Shown here: one piece after another, positions 1-8,098 of the stretch | Layout of the letters: each line of letters opens with the position of its first letter | Position numbering within the stretch: position 1 is the stretch's first letter | Assembly (NCBI RefSeq): GCF_003996985.1 | Contig: NZ_RJJX01000005.1 | Location: 62,001-126,000, forward strand | Length of the DNA: 64,000 nucleotides | From: Ancylomarina longa | GTDB lineage: Bacteria; Bacteroidota; Bacteroidia; Bacteroidales; Marinifilaceae | Direction: 5' to 3' | The notes under the pieces: model-generated | Databases searched by the model: none | What the model was told of the DNA's origin: nothing | Seen by the model: the letters and a program-made list of their open reading frames with translations, nothing else | Position numbers and translations under genes: made by a program

Positions 1-1304
1 ATGTTTTTGCCATTTTTAAGATTATCATCTGGCATCTCACCAAGATCAAGAAGATCATTGTTTTCACTAATCTCAGCCCTTGAAAAACAAGACCAGCGTT
101 CATCTTTAATAGCTGCTCGGTTTTTAGCTTCATATGCCGTTTCAAAATCTGTAAAATGAGCTTCAGTAAGTGGGCTGTTTTTTCCAAAGTTGGGCATATT
201 GGTGCGTAGATCGTAAAACCACACCTCTTTGGTATTTTTTTTATCTGTTCTACCCCTTTCAAAGAAAAGGATATTGGTTTTTACACCCTGAGCATAAAAA
301 ATTCCGGTAGGCAAACGAAGGATGGTATGCAAATTACATTTATCCATCAAATCCTTTCGAATGTTCCTACCATCGCCATCCTCAAACAATACATTATCTG
401 GCAATATGACTGCTGCCCGAGCACCACCTTCAATATGAAGAGAACGATAAATGTGCTGCAAAAAGTTTAACTGCTTATTAGACGTTGGAAATGTTAAATC
501 GGAACGAGTTGGTCGATCCCCACCTTTTTTTGTACCAAAAGGTGGATTAGTGAGTACCAAGTCGTAATTTTTCATCAACTCACCTTGTTTGGAAAGTGTA
601 TCTCCCAAATTAATGTGAGAATCCAGACCATGCAGCATGGCATTCATCAGCGCCAAACGATGAGTTTCAGCCACCAATTCGCCACCAGTAAATGCATTAT
701 TAACCTGAAAATCGGCATCAACATCGGCATCCATATATTCATCGTACTTTTCGTACAAATAATTATGAGCCGCTACCATAAAACCAAAAGTTCCACAAGC
801 AGGATCGTTACAGATTTCACCCAATTGGGGTTTCATCAAACGAACCATCACATTAATCAAGGGACGAGGTGTAAAATACTGACCTGCACCCGATTTTTTT
901 TCATTGGCATTTTTCTCCAATAAACCTTCATACATGTCTCCCAATCCTTCCTCTTTAGCAGAAAACCAATCCAATTCATCTATGGATTTAATAATCTTGT
1001 GAAGGTTTACTGGCTGGCTAATATTGGTCTGGGCATTGTTGTAAATCAAACCCACTTTTCCGCTAGCTTTTCCTAAATCGAGTAATAGTTGACGGTAGAA
1101 CTCGTGTAATTCCTGTCCTTCTTTTTCAGCTAAATTTTCCCAACGGTACTCTTCTGGAATCTCTCTTTCAGACCCCGTTTCCTTTGCCATTTTCAAGAAA
1201 AGGATGTAAGTTAATTCTGTTACGTACTGGTGGTAAGTAATACCATCATCTCTTAATACGTTACAAAGATTCCAAAGCTTGTTTACAATTTCCTGAGTAC
1301 CCAT
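1..1304 (-). CDS. hsdM: Type I restriction-modification DNA methyltransferase subunit HsdM (3' end outside window)
   Basis: N6-adenine methyltransferase subunit of a type I restriction-modification complex; it transfers methyl from SAM to adenine in the site chosen by HsdS. The reading frame opens at an ATG at 1304 and runs off the window start without a stop, so about 434 residues are visible. The SAM-binding motif DPACGTFGF is encoded near 779-812 and the catalytic motif NPPFG near 530-545, in the order expected for gamma-class N6 methyltransferases. The N-terminal part resembles the HsdM_N helical bundle. It follows the DUF262 gene by 108 bp on the same strand and is probably co-transcribed with hsdR. 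HsdS is not visible and is expected beyond position 1. Family assignment is firm. Confidence 0.93.
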   Translation of the reverse strand, partial: MGTQEIVNKLWNLCNVLRDDGITYHQYVTELTYILFLKMAKETGSEREIPEEYRWENLAEKEGQELHEFYRQLLLDLGKASGKVGLIYNNAQTNISQPVNLHKIIKSIDELDWFSAKEEGLGDMYEGLLEKNANEKKSGAGQYFTPRPLINVMVRLMKPQLGEICNDPACGTFGFMVAAHNYLYEKYDEYMDADVDADFQVNNAFTGGELVAETHRLALMNAMLHGLDSHINLGDTLSKQGELMKNYDLVLTNPPFGTKKGGDRPTRSDLTFPTSNKQLNFLQHIYRSLHIEGGARAAVILPDNVLFEDGDGRNIRKDLMDKCNLHTILRLPTGIFYAQGVKTNILFFERGRTDKKNTKEVWFYDLRTNMPNFGKNSPLTEAHFTDFETAYEAKNRAAIKDERWSCFSRAEISENNDLLDLGEMPDDNLKNGKN

Positions 1305-1412
1305 ATTTTATCTTATCCATTGTTGGTTCAATCTGGTTGAACCTATGTAAATATCATATTTAAATCTTTTGCGAAGATAACATTTTCGACTTGAACTTTG
1401 AGTTTATAAGCC

Positions 1413-3689
1413 TTAGGATTCTAGAGCCACCTGCACAAAATCTGGAATATCTTTCACTTGATCTTCATCATCAAAAATATAGTTGATGATTTTTGAAATT
1501 TCTTTTTGTTTTCTCTCCTTACATTTTTCCAAATTCCAAACAGGATAATCGTTTGGTTGATTTTTTGCTATACCATATGTACTTTGGAGATATCTTTTAG
1601 TTTTTTCAAAATATGGTTTGTTACTTATTGAACGATTGATATCAGATTCCAAAACCATTAAGTTACCTATGGAATTTAAATTATAACCCCATTCGTTCTT
1701 AATTTGATCTCTTTCCTCGATATTTTCATCATTATAAGACTGTATATGCTCAATATCAATGGGTAAATCAAACAGTTTTTTTCTCAATCCATTTATTTTC
1801 TCAATATCCACCGTCATGTAATCCTCCTCCAACATTGCAGAAATACGGCATATGATATTCTTCATTTTAACATTGTAAATGATATCCCTTTCTAAAGTAT
1901 ATCTTAGAGCATTCCTACTATCACCTTTGTAAAGGGCATCTTCCATAAATTTCTTGTCAATAATTTCAATTATAGAATTGAAATCACCCTTAAGTATTTC
2001 CTGACTCAGATTATTGGAAAAAGTTCGGATATTACCAATGGATTTCTGGAAAAGAATGCTGTACAGGCTATACAACTTACTCAATTTACGAACAAAGGCT
2101 TGCATTAAATGCAAGCGGTTTTCATCCTCTTTAAACTTATACAAGAAAACAAATATCAAATCCCAATATCGACCGTAACGAGACCACCAAATTTGGTGAA
2201 GCGCACAAGCATCCTCAGCAGTATGATATCTGCTTCTCTGCCATTCATAACGAACTTCAACAATATCGTTCAAGTCATCTAAACTTAATCTTAAATCACC
2301 AAGCTTTGAAAAACTATCCCATTGGTTGATATTCAAAAGAGTATCAAACATTCTTTCGAAAAATGTATTACTACCTAAAGCATATAATACTACTGGCAAA
2401 TTGTGTTTTGCAACGAGAATTTTCTGATAAATTGATAAAACACCTGCTATGTCAGTCACCTTCCAACCAAATTCCCGGTTGTAGTCCTCTATTTTTTTAT
2501 ACAGTTCACTGATACGATTAAATACTTCCTTGGATTCATCATTCTTGTCCCTAAGGTATTCGTACATTCTAATTTTAAAAATATCGCCACCATTTAGGTC
2601 TAAACCAGTTGTGTTGATAGCATCGAAGATCTGCAAAGTTTTAGAAAGTCCCGCTTTAGTTTCAATCACCACAAAATAGATATTACTCAAAAGATGCTTG
2701 ACAAAACTGTCTATATCAATTGATTTACCATTATCACCTTCAGGTAATTCCTCTTCGAATATTTCTTTTATCAATTGTGCATTCTGCCAATATCTGTTTA
2801 GGGGGTTTCCCTGATCGAATGATAAATCGGATTCCAGCAATTCATCCAACAATTCCTGTTGGGTATTGTTATTCACTTCAGTTTTTAGCCAGTTCAGTTG
2901 AATGGCATCCAACTCCTGACATGTGGGATAGTGACTCTTTAAAACCTTGAGTAAAATAAGAAAAGTCGTCAATCTCTGCTGACCATCCACGACCTCCTGC
3001 TGATTTGAATAATCACCAAAATAAGATTTTGATTTTTGAGTTAATTGCATGGTACCAATAAACATTGGCTCCTCATTCACTACTTTATCAACTCCCCAAT
3101 ATGATAGAAAAATATCAGATAATAATTTTCTTATTTGGTCTTCACGCCATGAATAGGGGCGCTGATAGATAGGAATTATATATTTTGTCTCCCCATTAAA
3201 CATCACGTCCTGATCTTGCTGATCGTTATATTTAAGGGTACAGGTTTTTGCATTAATTGAAAAGTTGTTAGTGGCTGCTTTATTGAAATGACTCTTATAT
3301 AATTTCAAAACAGTATCGTAATATTCACCATGAACTCTGTGGAAAGTTCCCTGATTATAAGTAAATATTTCATTGTCGTGGAGGAAAATCAATTTTACTT
3401 TAAAACCAATTACCCAATCTTCATAATCAAATCTCTTTATTTCTCTTTCTGAAAAATTAATTTGATTTTCGAATTCTGTTATCGGTTTGGGTTCTCCCAG
3501 TACCTTTCCAATAGCAATAACATCCAGACCATCACTTAAAGCAATCAGATCACCAATTTTGACTTCGTTTTGAATTCGTTCAGTCTTTCTCCCTGCGAAA
3601 ACTATCTGATGGGTTTTAAAGATGTCTAATATTGATGATTCGGCTTCACCATTATTGCTCCATCTTGAAGCAATTTTCCATATATTCAT
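1413..3689 (-). CDS. DUF262/DUF1524 (GmrSD-like) protein with N-terminal PUA/EVE-like region
   Basis: 758-residue protein of the GmrS/GmrD class, a family that includes nucleotide-dependent restriction enzymes acting on modified DNA. Residues 165-250 carry the ParB-like DUF262 core: YQRPYSW at 175-181 and VDGQQR at 234-239. The C-terminal third has the DUF1524 His-Me-finger pattern, with IEHIQSYN near residue 655 followed by an N-rich segment (GNLMVL...N). The first about 125 residues are an extra domain with a VKIGDLIAL..GLDVIAIGKV pattern that suggests a PUA/EVE-like reader fold; that is an inference. The gene lies between hsdR and hsdM on the same strand, so it may be a built-in partner of the type I system or a separate modification-dependent system. 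Confidence is high for DUF262 and moderate for the rest. Confidence 0.85.
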   Translation of the reverse strand: MNIWKIASRWSNNGEAESSILDIFKTHQIVFAGRKTERIQNEVKIGDLIALSDGLDVIAIGKVLGEPKPITEFENQINFSEREIKRFDYEDWVIGFKVKLIFLHDNEIFTYNQGTFHRVHGEYYDTVLKLYKSHFNKAATNNFSINAKTCTLKYNDQQDQDVMFNGETKYIIPIYQRPYSWREDQIRKLLSDIFLSYWGVDKVVNEEPMFIGTMQLTQKSKSYFGDYSNQQEVVDGQQRLTTFLILLKVLKSHYPTCQELDAIQLNWLKTEVNNNTQQELLDELLESDLSFDQGNPLNRYWQNAQLIKEIFEEELPEGDNGKSIDIDSFVKHLLSNIYFVVIETKAGLSKTLQIFDAINTTGLDLNGGDIFKIRMYEYLRDKNDESKEVFNRISELYKKIEDYNREFGWKVTDIAGVLSIYQKILVAKHNLPVVLYALGSNTFFERMFDTLLNINQWDSFSKLGDLRLSLDDLNDIVEVRYEWQRSRYHTAEDACALHQIWWSRYGRYWDLIFVFLYKFKEDENRLHLMQAFVRKLSKLYSLYSILFQKSIGNIRTFSNNLSQEILKGDFNSIIEIIDKKFMEDALYKGDSRNALRYTLERDIIYNVKMKNIICRISAMLEEDYMTVDIEKINGLRKKLFDLPIDIEHIQSYNDENIEERDQIKNEWGYNLNSIGNLMVLESDINRSISNKPYFEKTKRYLQSTYGIAKNQPNDYPVWNLEKCKERKQKEISKIINYIFDDEDQVKDIPDFVQVALES

Positions 3690-3725
3690 ATCGCTCAGGT
3701 TTATAATTTGGACTGATAAAATTCA

Positions 3726-3753
3726 CTGGCATCTGTGGATTCCCAGATGCCAG
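3726..3753. terminator. Hairpin between hsdR and the DUF262 gene
   Basis: Perfect 10-bp inverted repeat CTGGCATCTG / CAGATGCCAG with an 8-nt loop, 38 bp past the hsdR stop and 36 bp before the DUF262 start. No U-tract follows on the minus strand, so it could be an attenuator, an RNA-stabilising hairpin or a terminator for plus-strand transcription. Confidence 0.5.
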
Positions 3754-3791
3754 TTTATTTTGAGATATTTTTCTTTATTTAGCAATTACTT

Positions 3792-6700
3792 TTATGCTAA
3801 CTGAGCATACAGTTCGTCTGAAATTAGATCCAAAACCTGTTCAACATTCCCATCGAAAGCTTTATTGATAATTCTGACTCCTCCTTTTTTGGCAAAGGGA
3901 TTTTTATCCAAATCTTCAATTTTCAAAATGCTCTGACGGAGTAGTTGCTTCTCAAAACTATCCAACCATTTTTTCTGAATTGCATCCCATTTTCGCTGTT
4001 GCCTCACCCTACTCATAGCTGACAGAATCCTTTCTTCGTGACTAATTAAACTATCACCAAGCGCCATTGTACGAATAAATGAAATAATATCAGCTCCAAT
4101 ATCCTGATTTTTTGTTTCGGTCCAAGCAGCATTCAATCTTTCTTTTGAAAAGCCATTTTGTTTCAATAATACACGTAATTCTTTCAAACTTACCCTATCC
4201 AGCTCCTTTGGACTTTTGCAAATCGTAGTTACCGCCGCAATGTGGTTAGGGTTGTTGATTACAAAATCCTGAAATTTATTCAAGAAATCCTCTCCTGAAA
4301 CTGTGATATCGTAATCTCTCTCTACACTAAGCAGCTTGTCCTCTTCATTTGCAATAAGAATTACATTTTCTTTATTCTTATATGCATCCAAATATTTGAA
4401 TACTTTAAAATTCTCCTGAATATACATCTGTCCATCACCATTATCCTGAGCTTTTTGTATTTCATTTTGGAATTGATCTGGGGTTAATCCTCCTGATATA
4501 CTTTGAAAACTTTCCAATTCAGTTGTCGGTAGTCTCTTCTTTTTTCGATTGTACTTAATTAAAATTTGCTTGATCTGTTTATCGACCACTTCATTTGTTT
4601 CCATCAAATCGAACTCCTCAATCATAGATGCGAAATTCTGACTTTGTTTCGCGACCATAGGTTGCATAGATGAAACTTCCTGCATGTTACTGTATATGTC
4701 GACAGCATCAAAAATTCGAAATATTTCCTTCTTTAAAGACTCACATTTCCTTGTAGCTCTACCAATCATTTGCTCATAAAGTATTCTTGAGTTTACCCTT
4801 CGCATGAAAACCAGATTACAAATTTTTGGCACATCGATACCCGTGGTTAATAAATCAACCGTAACAACAACATTAGGTGTATCCTCATTTTTAAAATTTG
4901 TAATTCTTTGTTGAGGATCTGGTTTTACAACACTACCCGTAATTTTCATCACAGTATCGTCTTCAATATCATAACCAGCCTCCTTAAATTCAATTTTAAA
5001 AAGATTCACTAACTCATCAGCATGATCGTCGTTTGCAGCAAAAACAAGTGTTTTTTCTTTTTTCTCTGGATTTATGAACTTACACAACTCTTTAACGATG
5101 GTTTTATTAAACTCTGGTGTAAGAATTTTTTTATTGAAATGTTCTATTTCAAATGAGATCTCATCCTCCAAGGCATCCAATTCTACTATTTTATCTTCCG
5201 ATTTATCGTAAGCCATAGGTTTATCGCCACTTTTCCAAGTCACGCCATTGGTATTCTGCTCTGTTTTTAGAAGATACGGTGGTTCGTATGGAATCAAAAA
5301 ATCATCTAAAACTGCCTGTTCATATGTGTAGCGATAAATTGGTTTTCCAAATATTTCTATCGTATGAAGAGCTGGTGTAGCCGTCAGACCAAGTACAAAA
5401 GCATCAAAATAATCAATCACCATTTTGTACTTACTCATGTAATCTTTTTGATCTTTAAAGCCTAACTGATCTTCATCAATTTCCTTATCCAGAATATACC
5501 CCCTGTGAGCTTCATCCACAATGATACAATCATACGCACCAACTGAAGGAATTTGTCCATTATCTGAATAGAATAATCTTTGCACCAAACCTTGAACAGT
5601 TGACACATGCAATTTGGTTTCCAAATCAGGGAAACGATCTTTCAATTTCTTGATATCGTAATTATCTTCAAACGTGCTAATTTTTTCAATTGGGACATCC
5701 ACAAAAGAATCCAACGCCTGCTCACCCAGAGATTTTCGATCTACAAGAAAGAGTATTCGTTTAAATCTTTTGGCTTTTATTAAGCGATAAGCTAAACCAA
5801 GAACAGTTCTGGTTTTTCCCGTTCCTGTAGCCATTGCTAAAAGGGCTTGTTTCGTTTCAGGTTTTTCACACAATAATTCCTCAACAGCCTGAATCGCTTC
5901 TATTTGATAGTATCTCAACCAGAGACCATTCTCACTCTTAAGATATTCAATGCTATCTTTTTTAAGAGATTCATCCCCTATATTTGCATCAAATTTTAAA
6001 AGATGCTTTAAATCATGTGGTCCCATCCATCCTTTTAATGGTTCTGCAATATTTGATTTGACACGGGAATCAAGGAACCAAATACCACTTTTTGTTGGTA
6101 ATTGAGGATGAAAATCCCGCCCATTAGTGGCGAATAAGAATGGAACTCTAACATTTCCATTCATTTTTATTAATTGGATATCCTCTGCTTCTTCAAGATT
6201 TATAGCATCTTCCTTTGCCTGTGAAAGATCAGATATAACATCTTTGCCATACCTTTTGGCTTCAATTAAACCAAGTAATTCTTTACCACAAAACAAAGCA
6301 TAATCAGACCAACCTCTACCACACTTCCATTCTGCAATAGCCATATATTTGCCAGCTTTTGGAAGGGTTCCGTTTTTCTTGTAGTTTAGGTTTACTGAAT
6401 CTACCTCCCAACCAACTTGAGCAAGTTTTCTGTCAATAATTTTTCTCGTTTCGGCTTCAGACAAATTAATTTTGCTCGCAAACCTGCGACCATCCTCAAT
6501 TGGATTCCTACTTTTATCAACCTGTAAGTTTTTAAATTTGAGTTTGTATTCCTTTTGTAAGTCGATATACTTATTTTCCCAATCTTTAATCCTCTTGTTC
6601 AAATCAGACAATTCCATAGAACTGTCGACTTTAACAGGCTTAAAAAAGCGTAATTCTTCTACACCTGAACGTTTTACTGCATAGGTTAAAACAAACCATT

Positions 6701-7052
6701 TCGAACATTTAAAAGCTGACAATAGACATGTTATTGCTTTATCCACATTTCCATCATCGTCATGGACAGCCAAATTTCCATGATTTTTGATTGTATACAA
6801 CAAATCTACGACCTGAGTTGGAGCAAGATCATTTTTTTTAATTTCGCGCAAATAATTATTAAACTGCTTCTTTTCACCGTAATCTATGCCAAACATATCC
6901 AATAAAGCCTGGCATAACTTTTCTCCAAATGTTCTGGTCTTAGTCATAGAGGCTGCAGGATCAGAATAAACGTATAATTCTGCTGCCTTACCTAAATTTG
7001 CTAGAAAGGAATACTCTTCTATAAGAAAATCAAAATTGGTTTTAGTAGTCAT
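3792..7052 (-). CDS. hsdR: Type I restriction enzyme R subunit HsdR (EcoEI-like)
   Basis: ATP-driven DNA translocase and nuclease subunit of a type I restriction complex, 1086 residues. Visible in order: an N-terminal DUF4145-like region (about 1-130), a coiled stretch (150-175), a PD-(D/E)xK nuclease with D250 and E264-A-K266, a Q-motif residue near 383, Walker A GTGKT at 410-414, DEAH at 513-516, TATP at 557-560, a second helicase lobe with TTGIDVP and a QMIGRATR motif VI, and an EcoEI_R_C-type C-terminus. All catalytic motifs are intact. It is 26 bp downstream of the mrr-like gene and upstream of the DUF262 and hsdM genes on the same strand, consistent with one operon. The EcoEI (type IB) assignment rests on domain order. 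Confidence 0.95.
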   Translation of the reverse strand: MTTKTNFDFLIEEYSFLANLGKAAELYVYSDPAASMTKTRTFGEKLCQALLDMFGIDYGEKKQFNNYLREIKKNDLAPTQVVDLLYTIKNHGNLAVHDDDGNVDKAITCLLSAFKCSKWFVLTYAVKRSGVEELRFFKPVKVDSSMELSDLNKRIKDWENKYIDLQKEYKLKFKNLQVDKSRNPIEDGRRFASKINLSEAETRKIIDRKLAQVGWEVDSVNLNYKKNGTLPKAGKYMAIAEWKCGRGWSDYALFCGKELLGLIEAKRYGKDVISDLSQAKEDAINLEEAEDIQLIKMNGNVRVPFLFATNGRDFHPQLPTKSGIWFLDSRVKSNIAEPLKGWMGPHDLKHLLKFDANIGDESLKKDSIEYLKSENGLWLRYYQIEAIQAVEELLCEKPETKQALLAMATGTGKTRTVLGLAYRLIKAKRFKRILFLVDRKSLGEQALDSFVDVPIEKISTFEDNYDIKKLKDRFPDLETKLHVSTVQGLVQRLFYSDNGQIPSVGAYDCIIVDEAHRGYILDKEIDEDQLGFKDQKDYMSKYKMVIDYFDAFVLGLTATPALHTIEIFGKPIYRYTYEQAVLDDFLIPYEPPYLLKTEQNTNGVTWKSGDKPMAYDKSEDKIVELDALEDEISFEIEHFNKKILTPEFNKTIVKELCKFINPEKKEKTLVFAANDDHADELVNLFKIEFKEAGYDIEDDTVMKITGSVVKPDPQQRITNFKNEDTPNVVVTVDLLTTGIDVPKICNLVFMRRVNSRILYEQMIGRATRKCESLKKEIFRIFDAVDIYSNMQEVSSMQPMVAKQSQNFASMIEEFDLMETNEVVDKQIKQILIKYNRKKKRLPTTELESFQSISGGLTPDQFQNEIQKAQDNGDGQMYIQENFKVFKYLDAYKNKENVILIANEEDKLLSVERDYDITVSGEDFLNKFQDFVINNPNHIAAVTTICKSPKELDRVSLKELRVLLKQNGFSKERLNAAWTETKNQDIGADIISFIRTMALGDSLISHEERILSAMSRVRQQRKWDAIQKKWLDSFEKQLLRQSILKIEDLDKNPFAKKGGVRIINKAFDGNVEQVLDLISDELYAQLA

Positions 7053-7078
7053 AGCCTTACAATTCCATTAAAATAGTA

Positions 7079-7984
7079 TCAGTTTTCAAAATAATCTCCA
7101 TCCATTTCTTTCAAAACGAATTTGCGCTTTGTGGATACACCTACGCTGTGTTCAATCATGAATTCAGCCAGTCGATGGCCGTCGATGAGCACAATTGTGC
7201 GGTCGATATTGTCTACAAATTCAAAAGCTGATTTGCTAAATTCTGAAGTGGTTATGAAGACACCCTTGCGAGCTTTTTGTGCGAGTAAAGCCCCAGCAAA
7301 ATCTCGTATTTCCTTGATGGGAACCGTATTCTCCCAGCGTTTGGCTTGCAAATAAATCTTATCCAATCCCAAACGATCTTCATTGATGATGCCATCAATG
7401 CCACCATCACCGGATTTGCCGACCGTTCTACCAGCTTCTTGTCGAGAACCGCCGTAGCCCATAGCCAAGAGCAGATCAACCACAAGTTGCTCAAACTTAT
7501 ACGGATCCATTTGTTTCACCTTGTCCAAGATATCTCCAGAAAGTGTTCTATTGAGCTTTGTCCAGGCACCTTCCAATTGTTCTTCGGGTGTTTGAATCGT
7601 TTCTTCAACTAATTCCTGATTATCGGTTTTCCCATTGGGCGTATTTCCCGTAAATTGATTGAAGGATTCGAAGCGTCGAAGAAAGGCATTGTTAATCATC
7701 TCGGGTTTGGAAGCCAGAATCTCATGTCCTAAGGCAGTGATTTGAACGTAGCCCCGTTTCTCGGATTGTAATAAGCCTGCCTTTTTAAGATAAGTGTTTG
7801 CCCAGCCCACACGGTTATCAAAAAGGGGCTGACTGCCACTTGGCAAAAGTTCCTTTCTCTCTTCGGCTGTCAGTTGAAATTGCTTAGCCAAAATATCGAT
7901 AAGATCTCTATAACGAAAGATTCTGTTATCTGTAGTTGCCTGTAATAATGGAAGCATCAGGCTTTGGTAATCGGGTACAGCCAT
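7079..7984 (-). CDS. mrr: Mrr-family restriction endonuclease
   Basis: 301-residue type IV-like restriction enzyme that would cut methylated or foreign DNA. Residues 1-100 form a winged-helix Mrr_N region (RYRDLIDILA, then WANTYLKKAGLL). The catalytic Mrr_cat domain occupies 155-270 with D197 in the GGIDGII motif and Q213-A-K215 in YLQAKRW, matching the D...QxK signature of the family; F164-E165 is the preceding conserved acidic helix. It begins 26 bp upstream of hsdR. A perfect palindrome 32 bp upstream of the start may be an operator. Mrr enzymes often sit beside type I systems, so co-mobilisation as a defence island is plausible. Length is the usual about 300 residues; no damage seen. Confidence 0.92.
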   Translation of the reverse strand: MAVPDYQSLMLPLLQATTDNRIFRYRDLIDILAKQFQLTAEERKELLPSGSQPLFDNRVGWANTYLKKAGLLQSEKRGYVQITALGHEILASKPEMINNAFLRRFESFNQFTGNTPNGKTDNQELVEETIQTPEEQLEGAWTKLNRTLSGDILDKVKQMDPYKFEQLVVDLLLAMGYGGSRQEAGRTVGKSGDGGIDGIINEDRLGLDKIYLQAKRWENTVPIKEIRDFAGALLAQKARKGVFITTSEFSKSAFEFVDNIDRTIVLIDGHRLAEFMIEHSVGVSTKRKFVLKEMDGDYFEN

Positions 7985-8015
7985 ATATTTTGGTTTGAGA
8001 TTGAGTTTTCACATT

Positions 8016-8048
8016 CCTCATTTTACGGGTTTATATGGTAAAATGAGG
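8016..8048. promoter_or_regulatory. Perfect 11-bp palindrome between PLD gene and mrr
   Basis: CCTCATTTTAC and its exact complement GTAAAATGAGG flank an 11-nt spacer in the 114-bp gap between the PLD gene stop and the mrr start. It could be a regulator-binding palindrome for mrr or a weak terminator for the PLD gene; no clear U-tract follows. Confidence 0.45.
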
Positions 8049-8098
8049 ATAGATTCAAAATTAACAAAATAAACTAGATCTTTTAATAATTATATACG

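Noticed and set aside
2720-2950. 76-residue plus-strand frame opposite the DUF262 gene
   Set aside because: Antisense shadow of a conserved protein.
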